A stretch of DNA of 64,000 bases from Patulibacter brassicae (GCF_033949425.1 NZ_JAXAVX010000016.1:1-64000), one strand, 5' to 3'; positions 43,208 to 51,846 are shown, counted from the first letter of the stretch. Notes: generated from the sequence alone by a model not told the origin. Numbers and translations: made by a program.

Positions 43208-43846
43208 ATGGGTCGTTACACCGGACCGGTCGAGCGGCTCTCCCGCCGTGAGGGCGTCGACCTCGAGCTGAAGGGCGCCCGCCGCCTGGCCGGCAAGGGC
43301 GCGCTGGAGCGCCGCGGCGCGCTGCCCCCCGGGCAGCACGGCGGCGGTCGCCGCATGAAGACGTCCGTCTACGCGCAGCAGCTGCGCGAGAAGCAGCGGG
43401 CGAAGCGCTACTACGGCGTGCGCGAGCGGCAGTTCCGCCGTCTCCTGACGGAGGCCGCCAAGCGCAACGCCGACGACACCGTCACCGGCGAGCGCCTGCT
43501 GCAGCTCCTCGAGCTGCGCGTCGACAACGTCGTGACCCGCCTCGGCTTCGCGTCGACCCGCGCGCAGGCGCGGCAGTTCGTCTCGCACGGCCACGTGCTC
43601 GTCAACGGCGTGCGCCACACGATCGCCTCCGCGCGGCTCAAGCCGGGCGACGTCGTGACGATCAAGGACGGCAGCCCGATCAAGCCGCTCGCGCAGGAGT
43701 CGACCGAGCTCATCGCGATCGTCCCGGCCTGGCTCGAGGCCGACCACGACGGGCTCTCGGGCCGCGTGCTGCGCCTGCCCACCCGGCAGGAGATCCAGGT
43801 GCCGATCACCGAGCACCTGATCGTCGAGCTCGCCGGCCGCTCCTAG
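43208..43846 (+). CDS. rpsD: 30S ribosomal protein S4
   Basis: 212 aa primary 16S rRNA-binding protein of the small subunit. The S4 RNA-binding domain is clear: LLQLLELRVDNVVTRLGFAS and ARQFVSHGHVLVNGVR. The N-terminal zinc-binding Cys cluster found in the C+ form is absent (no Cys in the first 50 residues), so this is the zinc-independent type. It stands alone, away from rpsM-rpsK-rpoA. Confidence 0.97.
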   Translation: MGRYTGPVERLSRREGVDLELKGARRLAGKGALERRGALPPGQHGGGRRMKTSVYAQQLREKQRAKRYYGVRERQFRRLLTEAAKRNADDTVTGERLLQLLELRVDNVVTRLGFASTRAQARQFVSHGHVLVNGVRHTIASARLKPGDVVTIKDGSPIKPLAQESTELIAIVPAWLEADHDGLSGRVLRLPTRQEIQVPITEHLIVELAGRS

Positions 43847-43869
43847 CCGACACCCCCTTCGACGTGCCT

Positions 43870-43897
43870 CGACGGCCCCGCCTCGGCGGGGCCGTCG
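43870..43897 (+). terminator. rpsD terminator
   Basis: 13-bp stem CGACGGCCCCGCC/GGCGGGGCCGTCG around a TC centre, followed by a T-containing tail. Confidence 0.85.
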
Positions 43898-44236
43898 TCG
43901 TTCCGGGACCGTGCGGTCCGGCGCGTCGGCTCGCGCGTGGACCGCACCGCTGATCATCGGCGGCGACCACGGGCGGACGGTCCGCGTCACGGCGTCCGGC
44001 AGCGACTGGACGGTGGGACGCCCGTTCCGCCGATCACGGGTGCCGAGAGCGGCCGCCCTCCACTGACCGGCCGGAGCCCGCCCCTCCCCCGATCGCAGGA
44101 AACCCCCCGATCGGGGACTTCTAACTGGACATTCGTTGGATATCCCTCAAGCCGTCGACCCCGCTGTCCGTTGGTTCTGGCGCGATCGCACGGTTCGGTG
44201 CGCCGGGAGCGGGGCGCGTTCGGTAGGAATGGTCGG
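43898..44236. other. Intergenic stretch before the RTX-repeat protein gene
   Basis: No convincing ORF. It contains the perfect palindrome CCCCGATCGGGG (44105-44116), preceded by a partial copy CCCCCGATCG (44086-44095), and an unusually AT-rich patch at 44121-44155. TAGGAA (44224-44229) lies 7 nt before the GTG at 44237. I compared it with common riboswitch patterns by eye and recognised none. Confidence 0.4.
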
Positions 44237-45847
44237 GTGCCGACCCCCAACTTCTCCCCGTCACTCGCGGACGGGCGCCTGCGTGCGAGGCGGACCCTCG
44301 TCGCCGTGACGCTCGCCCTGGCGACGCTCGTCGCGCTCGCCGCGCCGCACGCCGCCGACGCCGCGACCCCATCCTGGCAGTGTCGCGCCAGCGCGCTCTA
44401 CGCCTCCCTCGCCGGCCAGTCGGCCGTCGAGCCGATCCTCGCCAACGGCATCAAGGGCAGCGCCCCCGGCGCGACCTTCGACAAGCCGTCCTGCACGTCC
44501 GACGAGCAGGGTGCCGGCGACACGGGCGCCGCGGTCCCGCTGGTGAACCAGCTCGCCGCCGCCACCGCCGTCAAGGCGAAGACGACGATCACGCCGCAGA
44601 CCGGCGCGACGAACGCGCAGACCGTCACCGCCGAGACCACGACGGCGAACATCGAGCTGCCGATCGGCGGCGCGCTGCTCTCCGTCGGCGCGGTGAAGGC
44701 GACCGCGACCGCCGTCTGCAAGGGCGGCGTGCCGGACTTCCAGGGCAGCTCCGTGCTGACCGACGTGAAGCTCGCGGGCGTGCCCGTCACGCTCGACCAG
44801 CTCGTCAACGGCCTCGGGGACCTCCTCCGCGGCCTGGGCCTCGACGGCGTCCTGAGCATCGACCCGGTCAACCAGGTCGTGAAGACCGGCAACTCGATCG
44901 TCGTCACGCCGCTGCGCGTGAAGGTCCTCGCCGCCGCCGGCACCCCGCTGGCCGACGTCGTGATCGGCCAGACGAAGATCGCCGCCGACGGCGACGTCTG
45001 CGGCAACAACGGGCCGATCGATCCGACCGACCCGGAGAACCAGCTCTGCCCGCCCGGCTCGATCGGCCAGGGCTCCAAGCCGGTCGTCTGCGTCATCCCG
45101 GGCACCGACCGCTACGGCGCGATCGTCATCGGCGTGCCGAACAGCACCGACGTCCCGCGCGGTGGCACGGTCATCCCGCTCGTCGAGGCGCGTCGTCTCG
45201 CCGGCCTCGGCCAGCTGCCGAACTCCCGCTGCCTCTACGGGCCCGGCAAGGACTACGTCGTGGTCGGGACCAACGGCGCCGACAAGATCTACGGCACCCG
45301 CGGCGCGGACCGGATCCTCGGCCTGCGCGGCAACGATCGCCTCTACGGCGTCGACGGCAACGACTGCCTCGACGGCAACCAGGGCAACGACCGGATCTCC
45401 GGCGGCGAGGGCAACGACCGCGTCTACGGCGGCGCCGGCAAGGACCGGATCGTCGGCGGCGGCGGCGATGACCGCCTCTACGGCCAGGACGGCCGCGACG
45501 TGATCTACGGCACCCAGGGCGACGACCGGATCGACGGCGGGAGCGGCAACGACTCCCTGTTCGGCGGCTCGGGCGACGACGTCATCACGACGGGCGCGGG
45601 CAACGACTCCGTCGACGCCGGCAGCGCCCAGACCCGCCTCGGCGACCGGATCACGACGCACCGCAGCGGCAAGGCGCACGTGAGCGTCGCGATCGCCGGC
45701 CCGCCGGCGCGCGTCACCTGCCGCTCGCCGCGCGACACGGTGCGCGCGAACCGCGACGACGTGCCGTTCCTGCGCGGTTGCCGCAAGGTCAGCTCGACCC
45801 GCGTCATCCGCAAGGGCGGCAAGGCCGTGGGCGTCGGCGCCGGCTGA
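44237..45847 (+). CDS. Secreted protein with C-terminal RTX-type calcium-binding repeats
   Basis: 536 aa. Signal peptide at residues 18-42 (VAVTLALATLVALAAPHAADA). The N-terminal 300 residues resemble secreted choice-of-anchor-type domains: GGALLSVGAVKATATAVC and GSSVLTDVKLAGVPVTLDQL. From about residue 340, nonapeptide RTX repeats follow (GADKIYGTRGADRILG, GNDRLYG, GNDRISGGEGNDRVYGG, GNDSLFGG), which bind calcium in a beta-roll. A basic tail follows. No type I secretion genes are near, and the signal peptide suggests Sec export instead. Function unknown. Confidence 0.82.
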   Translation: MPTPNFSPSLADGRLRARRTLVAVTLALATLVALAAPHAADAATPSWQCRASALYASLAGQSAVEPILANGIKGSAPGATFDKPSCTSDEQGAGDTGAAVPLVNQLAAATAVKAKTTITPQTGATNAQTVTAETTTANIELPIGGALLSVGAVKATATAVCKGGVPDFQGSSVLTDVKLAGVPVTLDQLVNGLGDLLRGLGLDGVLSIDPVNQVVKTGNSIVVTPLRVKVLAAAGTPLADVVIGQTKIAADGDVCGNNGPIDPTDPENQLCPPGSIGQGSKPVVCVIPGTDRYGAIVIGVPNSTDVPRGGTVIPLVEARRLAGLGQLPNSRCLYGPGKDYVVVGTNGADKIYGTRGADRILGLRGNDRLYGVDGNDCLDGNQGNDRISGGEGNDRVYGGAGKDRIVGGGGDDRLYGQDGRDVIYGTQGDDRIDGGSGNDSLFGGSGDDVITTGAGNDSVDAGSAQTRLGDRITTHRSGKAHVSVAIAGPPARVTCRSPRDTVRANRDDVPFLRGCRKVSSTRVIRKGGKAVGVGAG

Positions 45848-45882
45848 GCCACGCCCGCACCGCGGTCCGGTCGCGGACCATG

Positions 45883-45909
45883 CCGACGGCGCCCGATGGG
45901 CGCCGTCGG
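45883..45909 (+). terminator. Terminator after the RTX-repeat protein gene
   Basis: Perfect 12-bp stem CCGACGGCGCCC/GGGCGCCGTCGG with a GAT loop. Confidence 0.8.
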
Positions 45910-45977
45910 TCGTTCCGGGACACCGGGCTCGCGGGCGGCGGGACGCTCGCTCCCGCCGATGGCGTAGCGTGCGACGG

Positions 45978-46454
45978 GTGAGCGACGAAGCCGCCCCGAT
46001 CCCGCAGCCCTCCGTCCCGCTGCACCTCGACCAGCTGCTCGAGCAGCGGTCGGTCGCCGCGGGCGTCGAGGCGCTCGCCCGCCGCAACCGCCACCACCTG
46101 GCGGACATGGACGACGAGGAGCGCGAGGACGCCCGCGTCCTCTGGTCCGAGATGGTGGCCGAGATCCTCGGCGCCGTCCGCGACGTCCTCGGCGGGAGCG
46201 TCGTGCCGGACGGCCCCGGCCGCGCGGTGATCATCCTCTCCGACCATCCGGAGGAGCCGGGCGAGGTCCAGGCGGAGGCGATCTTCTCGCCGCAGATCCA
46301 GGAGGTGGAGGTCGAGGACGGCGAGACGCAGGTCGTCGCGACGTTCGCCCAGGTCCTCGGGATGCAGGTGGCCGACCTCCTGCCGCAGCTCGCCGAGCAG
46401 ATGGCCCAGAACGTCCAGGAGGGCGAGGACGGGCCCGAGCTGCCCAACGCCTGA
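45978..46454 (+). CDS. Acidic protein of unknown function
   Basis: 158 aa, strongly acidic, predicted mixed alpha/beta: an N-terminal helical region (PLHLDQLLEQRSVAAGVEAL), a central VIILSDHPEEPGEV and a C-terminal helix ending in an acidic tail. TAGCGT (45965-45970) is 7 nt before the GTG, supporting the start. Terminators flank it on both sides, so it is a single-gene unit. No family recognised. Confidence 0.65.
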   Translation: MSDEAAPIPQPSVPLHLDQLLEQRSVAAGVEALARRNRHHLADMDDEEREDARVLWSEMVAEILGAVRDVLGGSVVPDGPGRAVIILSDHPEEPGEVQAEAIFSPQIQEVEVEDGETQVVATFAQVLGMQVADLLPQLAEQMAQNVQEGEDGPELPNA

Positions 46455-46462
46455 TCCGGCCG

Positions 46463-46486
46463 GGCGGCGAGGCCCCTCGCCGCCCA
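46463..46486 (+). terminator. Terminator after the acidic protein gene
   Basis: 10-bp perfect stem (46463-46472 with 46477-46486) with GCCC loop. Confidence 0.75.
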
Positions 46487-46517
46487 GGGCGTCCGCGGTG
46501 GACGTCCGCCCGTCTTT

Positions 46518-46545
46518 TGATTGCTTGTGCAATCACTGATACCCT
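46518..46545 (+). promoter_or_regulatory. MarR-like operator overlapping the VOC gene promoter
   Basis: TGATTGC-TTGT-GCAATCA (46518-46535) is a perfect 7+4+7 inverted repeat, ending 4 nt before the -10 TACCCT (46540-46545). The TTG-N-CAA core is typical of MarR-family boxes. No marR gene lies in the window nearby. Confidence 0.65.
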
Positions 46546-46551
46546 CGTCGC

Positions 46552-47412
46552 ATGACCACCACCACCCAGACCACCCTGCGTGCCGGCGTGGTGGCCCTCG
46601 ACGTCGCCGACCTCGACCGGGTCGCCGGCTTCTACCGCGACGCGCTGGGCCTGCAGGTCCGCGACGCGGACGGCGGGACCGTGCGGCTGGGCACGGGGGA
46701 CCGCGAGCTCGTCGCCCTCCACGCCCGTCCGGACGCCGTCCCGGCGCCGCGCGCGTCCGGGCTCTTCCACCTCGCGCTGCTGTACCCCTCGCGCGGCGAC
46801 CTCGCGGAGGCGCTGCTGCGGCTCGGCCGGGCCGGTGGCCGGCTCGACGGGGCCTCCGACCACCTCGTCAGCGAGGCCGTCTACCTGCGCGATCCCGAGG
46901 GCAACGGGATCGAGCTCTACCGCGATCGCGAGCGCGAGGCGTGGGACTGGCAGGACGGCAGCGTGGCGATGGCGACGCTGCCCCTGGACCTGCGCGACGT
47001 CCTCGCGACCGCCCGCACGAGCGACCCTGCGCCGACCGCGCCCGACGCCACGACCATGGGGCACGTCCACCTGCAGGTCGCCGACCTCGTCCCGACGCGC
47101 CGCTTCTACGTCGAGCTGCTCGGGTTCGACGTCATGACGGAGTCCTACCCGGGAGCGCTCTTCGTGGCCACGGGCGGCTACCACCACCACGTCGGCCTGA
47201 ACACGTGGGGCTCCCAGGGTCGCCCGGCGGTCCCGGGGGCCCGTGGCCTGCGCCACGTGACGCTCGAGTACGCGGACGCGACGGCGCGCGAGGACGCGCT
47301 GCTGCGCCTGGCGGACGTCGGCCTCGCGCCCGAGGACGAGGTCGAGGACGCGCCGGTCGTGCGGGACCCGTCGGGCAACGCGCTGCGCCTGGCGCTCGTC
47401 GCGCGTCCCTGA
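46552..47412 (+). CDS. VOC superfamily protein, extradiol dioxygenase-like (CatE type)
   Basis: 286 aa with two vicinal-oxygen-chelate modules: GVVALDVADLDRVAGFYRDA with LRDPEGNGIELYRD, then GHVHLQVADLVPTRRFYVEL with RDPSGNALRL. His and Glu positions for metal binding are present, though the last Glu of module 2 is Arg-Leu. Relatives include catechol 2,3-dioxygenases and MhqO/CatE-like enzymes induced by quinones and repressed by MarR proteins. The ATG follows TACCCT by 6 nt, behind a MarR-like operator. Confidence 0.85.
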   Translation: MTTTTQTTLRAGVVALDVADLDRVAGFYRDALGLQVRDADGGTVRLGTGDRELVALHARPDAVPAPRASGLFHLALLYPSRGDLAEALLRLGRAGGRLDGASDHLVSEAVYLRDPEGNGIELYRDREREAWDWQDGSVAMATLPLDLRDVLATARTSDPAPTAPDATTMGHVHLQVADLVPTRRFYVELLGFDVMTESYPGALFVATGGYHHHVGLNTWGSQGRPAVPGARGLRHVTLEYADATAREDALLRLADVGLAPEDEVEDAPVVRDPSGNALRLALVARP

Positions 47413-47460
47413 GCGCGACGGCCGGTCGGCCGCGACGGGCGGCGCGTATCGTCCCCCCGC

Positions 47461-48225
47461 GTGCTCCTGCTGCTGCCGCCCTCCGAGGGCAAGGCCGTCC
47501 CCCGGCGAGGCCGGCCGCTGGACCTCGACGCGCTCGCCCATCCGGAGCTCACCGCGACCCGGGCGGCCGTCCTGGACGCGCTGATCGGGCTCTGCCGGGA
47601 GGACCCGGCCGGGGCCGTCGACGTCCTCGGCCTGGGCGCCCGCGGCGCGGAGGAGGTCGCGCGCAACGCAGCGCTGCGCGCCCAGCCGACCGCGCCCGCC
47701 TCGCGGATCTACACCGGCGTGCTCTACGACCACCTCGACGTCGAGGGGCTGCCTGCCGGCGCGAAGCGGCGCGCGAGCCGGCGGGTCCTCGTCTTCAGCG
47801 CCCTCTGGGGCGTCCTGCGGCTCGCGGACCGGATCCCCTCCTACCGCCTGTCGGCCGGGGCCCGGCTGCCGGGCCTCGCGACGCCGGCCGCCGTCTGGGC
47901 ACCGGTCCTGCGCGAGGCGCTGCCGGCCGACGAGCTCTGCGTCGACCTGCGGTCGGGCTCGTACCGCTCGCTCTGGCGACCGGAGGCCGCGCCGCTCGTC
48001 GGGGTCGACGTCGTGCGCGAGCAGGCCGGCCGCCGGACCGTCGTCAGCCACATGGCGAAGGCCACCCGTGGCGCCGTCGCTCGGGCGCTGCTCGTCGACG
48101 ACGGACGTCCGCCCCGCACCGCGGAGGCGGTCGCCTCCCGGATCGAGGCCGCCGGCTGGACCGTGGAGCTCGGCGACGCGGACCGCGCCGGCCGCGCGAC
48201 GCTCACCGTCGTCGAGCGCGGCTGA
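47461..48225 (+). CDS. yaaA: YaaA family protein (DUF328)
   Basis: 254 aa. N-terminal LLLLPPSEGKA and the central RRVLVFSALWGVLRLADRIPSYRLS are hallmarks of YaaA. The E. coli homologue lowers free iron and limits DNA damage under peroxide stress, and binds DNA. TATCGT (47447-47452) lies 8 nt before the GTG, so leaderless. Followed by a hairpin at 48242-48259. Confidence 0.9.
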   Translation: MLLLLPPSEGKAVPRRGRPLDLDALAHPELTATRAAVLDALIGLCREDPAGAVDVLGLGARGAEEVARNAALRAQPTAPASRIYTGVLYDHLDVEGLPAGAKRRASRRVLVFSALWGVLRLADRIPSYRLSAGARLPGLATPAAVWAPVLREALPADELCVDLRSGSYRSLWRPEAAPLVGVDVVREQAGRRTVVSHMAKATRGAVARALLVDDGRPPRTAEAVASRIEAAGWTVELGDADRAGRATLTVVERG

Positions 48226-48241
48226 CCGCTGCCAGCCGGCA

Positions 48242-48259
48242 GGACCCGGCGTCGGGTCC
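48242..48259. terminator. Terminator between yaaA and the convergent methyltransferase gene
   Basis: 7-bp stem GGACCCG/CGGGTCC with GCGT loop. Confidence 0.6.
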
Positions 48260-48360
48260 GCCCGCCGCGACGCCCCCGCTCCGGCGCGCTCCCCGCATCG
48301 GCGTGGTGCGTTGCGGGTTCCACCGCGGCGGATGCGGCGCGGAGCCCTCGGCGCTCGCGC

Positions 48361-49191
48361 TCAGGCGCGTCGTCCACCCGGCCGCGGTCCGGCGGGCGGA
48401 CGCAGGCCCGCGGCGCGGCGGGCGCGCGCGAGCGCGTCGGCGAGGATGGCGGCCGCGGCGGCGACGCCGAGCGACTCGAAGCCGTCGGCGGCGATCGTCA
48501 CGGCGCCGTCGCACGCGGCGACGAGCGCCGTGCCGAGCCCCGCGTCCTCCGCGCCGAGCAGGACGGTCGCGGCGCCGTCGAGGGTCGCGGGATCCGCGCC
48601 CCCGCGCGGCACCGCCGCGAGGACCGGTCCGGATCCGCGGAGCGCGGCGACGTCGTCGGCGCGGCGCACGAGGCCGGGCGCGAACGTCGCGCCCTGCGCG
48701 GCGCGCAGCGCCTTGCGTCCCCACGGATCCCCGCACCCGGGCAGCAGCGTCACGGCGGGCAGGCGCAGGGCCGCCGCGGTCCGCACGATCGCGCCGACGT
48801 TGCCGGCGTCCCGCACGCCCGCGAGCGCGAGGCCGGCGGCCGGCTCCGGCGTCGCCGGCGGGCGCCGGACCGCGGCGACGACCCGGGGGCGGCGCCCCAG
48901 CGCGCCCAGCGCCCGCAGCGCGTCGCTCGACGCGGGGACCGGCGGAGCCGGCAACGCGGCGCGCCAGCCCGCCACCGGCGCGTCGACCGCGTCGGCGTCC
49001 GCGAGCGCCAGCTCGACCGCGCACCCCGCATCGAGCGCGGCGAGCAGCAGCGCCTCGTCGTCGACGACGGCGAGGCCCGCCGCGTCGCGCGAGGCGGCGT
49101 CGCGCTGCAGCGCCCGCAGGCGGACGACGCGCGGATCGCGGGCGCTCGTGACCCGCTCCGGGAGTCCTCGGTGCTTCGCCGCCGCGCTCAC
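48361..49191 (-). CDS. SpoU/TrmH family RNA 2'-O-methyltransferase
   Basis: 276 aa SPOUT methyltransferase. Motif 1 is GVRDAGNVGAIVRTAAA, motif 2 is LLGAEDAGLG and motif 3 is SLGVAAAAAILADALA; the knot-forming region is intact. Motif 3 normally reads SLNVS, so the conserved Asn is Gly here. An N-terminal SpoU substrate-binding domain precedes. The GTG at 49191 overlaps the hemW stop (GTGA), so it is translationally coupled. It may modify 23S rRNA or a tRNA; the target is not evident. Confidence 0.87.
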   Translation of the reverse strand: MSAAAKHRGLPERVTSARDPRVVRLRALQRDAASRDAAGLAVVDDEALLLAALDAGCAVELALADADAVDAPVAGWRAALPAPPVPASSDALRALGALGRRPRVVAAVRRPPATPEPAAGLALAGVRDAGNVGAIVRTAAALRLPAVTLLPGCGDPWGRKALRAAQGATFAPGLVRRADDVAALRGSGPVLAAVPRGGADPATLDGAATVLLGAEDAGLGTALVAACDGAVTIAADGFESLGVAAAAAILADALARARRAAGLRPPAGPRPGGRRA

Positions 49192-50408
49192 GTCGCGATC
49201 CGCCGCAGGACCCCATCGGCCAGGGGGCGTCCCGCCGGCGTGAGCACCGCTCGTCCGGCGCGCCACGCCCCGGCGTCGAGCAGCCCGTCCTCGACGAGCG
49301 CCGCCGCCTCCCGGTGCCCGGCCTCGCCGAGCGCCGTCGCCGGGAGCCCGTCGGGGAGCCGGACGCCGGTCATGAGCCGCTCCAGGTGCCGCTGCTCGGC
49401 GTCGAGGACCTCGCGGCCCGCCGCCGGCGAGCGGCCCTCCTCCAGCCGCGCCATCCACGCCTCGGGCCGCAGGACGTTCCACCACCGCACCCCGCCAACG
49501 TGCGAGTGCGCGCCGGGGCCGACGCCCCACCAGCTCGCGCCCCGCCAGTAGCCGACGTTGTGCCGACAGATCCCGGCCGGCGTCCGGGCCCAGTTCGACA
49601 GCTCGTACGGCGCGTACCCGGCGGCCGCCAGCCGCTCGTCGGCGATCGCGTACCGCCGCCCGAGGGTCCCGTCGTCGGCGACGCGCCGCTCGCCCCGGCG
49701 GACGAGCGCGCCGTAGCGGGTGCCGGGCTCGATGGTCAGCGCGTACGCCGAGACGCTGTCGGGGCCGGCCGCGATCGCCGCGTCGAGCGAGGCCCGCCAG
49801 TCCTCGTCCGTCTCGCCGTCCGCGCCGAAGATGAGGTCGAGCCCGACGGCGTCGAAGCCCGTCGCGCGCGCCTCGGTGGCGGCCGCGACGGCCCGCCCGG
49901 CCGTGTGCCGGCGGTCGAGCGCGGCCAGCACGTGGCCCCGCGCGCTCTGCATGCCGAAGGAGACGCGCGTGACGCCGGCCGCGCGCAGCGCCGCGAGCCG
50001 CGCCGGATCGACCGACTCGGGGTTGCACTCGCAGGTGACCTCCGCGCCCGGCGCGAGCCCGAGCCGGGCGTCGATCGCCCGCAGGACGTCGCCGAGCGCC
50101 TCCGGCTCCAGCAGGCTCGGCGTGCCGCCGCCGAGGAACACCGTCCCGACCGCCGGGCGCGTGCCCGTGGACGGTCGCAGGACCCGGGCCGCGAGGGCGA
50201 GCTCCGCGTCGGCCGCGCGGGCGAACCGGCGGCCCAGGCCGGGGAGCGCCCCCTCCGGCGGGACGTACGTGTTGAAGTCGCAGTAGCCGCAGCGCGAGGC
50301 GCACCAGGGCACGTGGACGTAGACGCCGAGGGCGTGCTGGGGCAGCTCGTCGACGGCGGCGGCCGGCAGCGCGCCGTCGGCGGGCGCGGGTGGTGCGGCG
50401 ACCGCCAT
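49188..50408 (-). CDS. hemW: Radical SAM heme chaperone HemW (coproporphyrinogen III oxidase-like)
   Basis: 406 aa. The radical SAM cluster is CASRCGYCDF (C-x3-C-x2-C), followed by FLGGGTPSLLEPE and VTRVSFGMQS. The HemW marker HNVGYW is present in CRHNVGYWRG, and the Cys pattern of true HemN is missing, so this is the heme-delivering chaperone rather than the oxygen-independent oxidase. It heads a two-gene operon with the SpoU methylase. Confidence 0.92.
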   Translation of the reverse strand: MAVAAPPAPADGALPAAAVDELPQHALGVYVHVPWCASRCGYCDFNTYVPPEGALPGLGRRFARAADAELALAARVLRPSTGTRPAVGTVFLGGGTPSLLEPEALGDVLRAIDARLGLAPGAEVTCECNPESVDPARLAALRAAGVTRVSFGMQSARGHVLAALDRRHTAGRAVAAATEARATGFDAVGLDLIFGADGETDEDWRASLDAAIAAGPDSVSAYALTIEPGTRYGALVRRGERRVADDGTLGRRYAIADERLAAAGYAPYELSNWARTPAGICRHNVGYWRGASWWGVGPGAHSHVGGVRWWNVLRPEAWMARLEEGRSPAAGREVLDAEQRHLERLMTGVRLPDGLPATALGEAGHREAAALVEDGLLDAGAWRAGRAVLTPAGRPLADGVLRRIAT

Positions 50409-50493
50409 CCGCGGATCTTCCCGCCCGCGGGCGCGCGGCGCGGCGCGGGCCAGGCGGGGAGGCCGCGGCCGGCGAACGGATAGGGTCCGCGCC

Positions 50494-50973
50494 GTGCTCC
50501 GCCGCTCCCTCGTGCTGCTGCTCGCCGTCCTCGCCGCGATCGGCGCGACGGGGTGCGGCGGGCAGGCCGAGGAGGTCCGCGAGGCGAACGCCTACGCCGA
50601 GCGGGTCAACGCGATCCAGGCCGCCTTCGAGCGGGATCTCGCGACGCTGAACCGGACCGTGTCCGCGGCGCGCGAGCGCCAGGACGTCGCCGACGCGGCG
50701 GCCCGCCTGCAGCGCCGGATCGACGGCGTGCGGCGGGAGCTGGAGGAGGTCCGACCGCCCGCGGCGGTCGCCGGGGCCCACCGCTCGCTCATCGCCGCGT
50801 TCCAGCAGTGGTCGGCGCCGCTGCGCGAGTTCCGGCGGTCGCTGCGCCGGCGGGACGTCCAGGCCGCCCTGCGCGCGAAGGTCCGCTTCGACAGCGAGTC
50901 CGGGGCCGTCGTCGAGCGGGTGAACGACGCGCGACGGCGGATCAACGAGGCGCTGCGCGACCTGTCGGACTGA
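50494..50973 (+). CDS. Small helical lipoprotein, distant relative of the 33.8-39.2 kb family
   Basis: 159 aa. Lipobox IGATGCGGQA (Cys near residue 21), then a helical, Arg/Glu-rich mature part with YAERVNAIQAAF and VRPPAAVAGAHRSLIAAFQQW. The layout and the xPPxxxxxxHR centre resemble the tandem family, but both conserved mature Cys residues are absent. TAGGGT (50481-50486) is 7 nt before the GTG. Function unknown. Confidence 0.7.
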   Translation: MLRRSLVLLLAVLAAIGATGCGGQAEEVREANAYAERVNAIQAAFERDLATLNRTVSAARERQDVADAAARLQRRIDGVRRELEEVRPPAAVAGAHRSLIAAFQQWSAPLREFRRSLRRRDVQAALRAKVRFDSESGAVVERVNDARRRINEALRDLSD

Positions 50974-50994
50974 CCGCCCTCGCCGGGACGGCGC

Positions 50995-51846
50995 TCAGCG
51001 CGAGGAGCCCATCGCCTGGCCCGCCCGCCAGTACCCCTGTCCGCCGACGCGGGCGGGCGGGAGCCCGTGCTGCTCGCGCAGGAGGCGCTTGACGTCGCGC
51101 ACGACGTCGGACTCCGCCGCGACCCACGCGTAGGTGTCGGGGTGCTCGAGCGCCAGGGTCGCGACGGCGCCGGCGAGGTCCGGCACGTGCTCGACCCGGA
51201 CGTGCCCGGCCGAGCGCAGCGGCAGCCCCGGCGGGCCCTGCAGCAGCACCCGCACGGCGACGCTCGGCGGCAGCGCCGCCAGGATCGAGGCGATCGCCGG
51301 GACCGCCGTCTCGTCCCCCGCGAGCAGCGCCGCGGCGGGCGGCGGGGTCGGCAGCACGAGCGGGCGCGTGAGGACGGTCGCCCCGAGCACGTCGCCCGGG
51401 CGGGCGGTCCGCGCCCATCGCACGGCAGGCCCGTCGGCGTCGTGCAGCGCGAACCAGACGTCGAAGGTGCCCGATCCCGGGTCCGGATCGACGAAGGTGA
51501 ACGCGCGCTGGGCCCGTCGGTCGCCGTCCTCGAACCAGAGCCGCAGCCAGAGCGCGGGCGTCATCGGCCGGCGCGCGAGGAGCTCGGGTCCGTGGAAGGT
51601 CACGCGCCGGTAGCACGGCGCGAGGTCGTCGACCGCGCGCACCTCGACCGGCGAGAACCGGGCGCCGAGCACCCGGAGGAGCGTCCGCTGCACCCCGCGC
51701 GCGGCGAGATCGCGACCGCTCGGGGCGTCCCCGCCGCTCATGCGCGTCCGACGCGCCGCGCCGCGCGGTCGTTCGGGGCGGGCGGGGCGGCGGGCTGGGG
51801 CATGGCGTCGTGGCGGATCGGCGACGACGGTCGTCCCGGCCCGCAC
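50995..51846 (-). CDS. Siderophore-interacting protein (SIP/ViuB-type FAD reductase)
   Basis: 283 aa from GTG 51846, or 248 aa from ATG 51741. The FAD-binding part has RRVTFHG and RAFTFVD; the C-terminal NADPH part has LLAGDETAVPAIASIL and TYAWVAAESDVVRDVKRLL, and ends in GYWRAGQA, as in ViuB-like ferric-siderophore reductases. The longer start follows TAGCCT by 9 nt, fitting the leaderless pattern, but its extra 35 residues are Arg/Pro-rich and unconserved-looking. No siderophore biosynthesis or uptake genes are adjacent. Confidence 0.85.
   Translation of the reverse strand: MRAGTTVVADPPRRHAPARRPARPERPRGAARRTRMSGGDAPSGRDLAARGVQRTLLRVLGARFSPVEVRAVDDLAPCYRRVTFHGPELLARRPMTPALWLRLWFEDGDRRAQRAFTFVDPDPGSGTFDVWFALHDADGPAVRWARTARPGDVLGATVLTRPLVLPTPPPAAALLAGDETAVPAIASILAALPPSVAVRVLLQGPPGLPLRSAGHVRVEHVPDLAGAVATLALEHPDTYAWVAAESDVVRDVKRLLREQHGLPPARVGGQGYWRAGQAMGSSR

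Noticed and set aside
43847..44236. Known riboswitch (cyclic-di-GMP or cyclic-di-AMP) upstream of the secreted RTX protein
   Set aside because: No characteristic conserved motif or pairing scheme was recognisable by eye; only a palindrome is clear.
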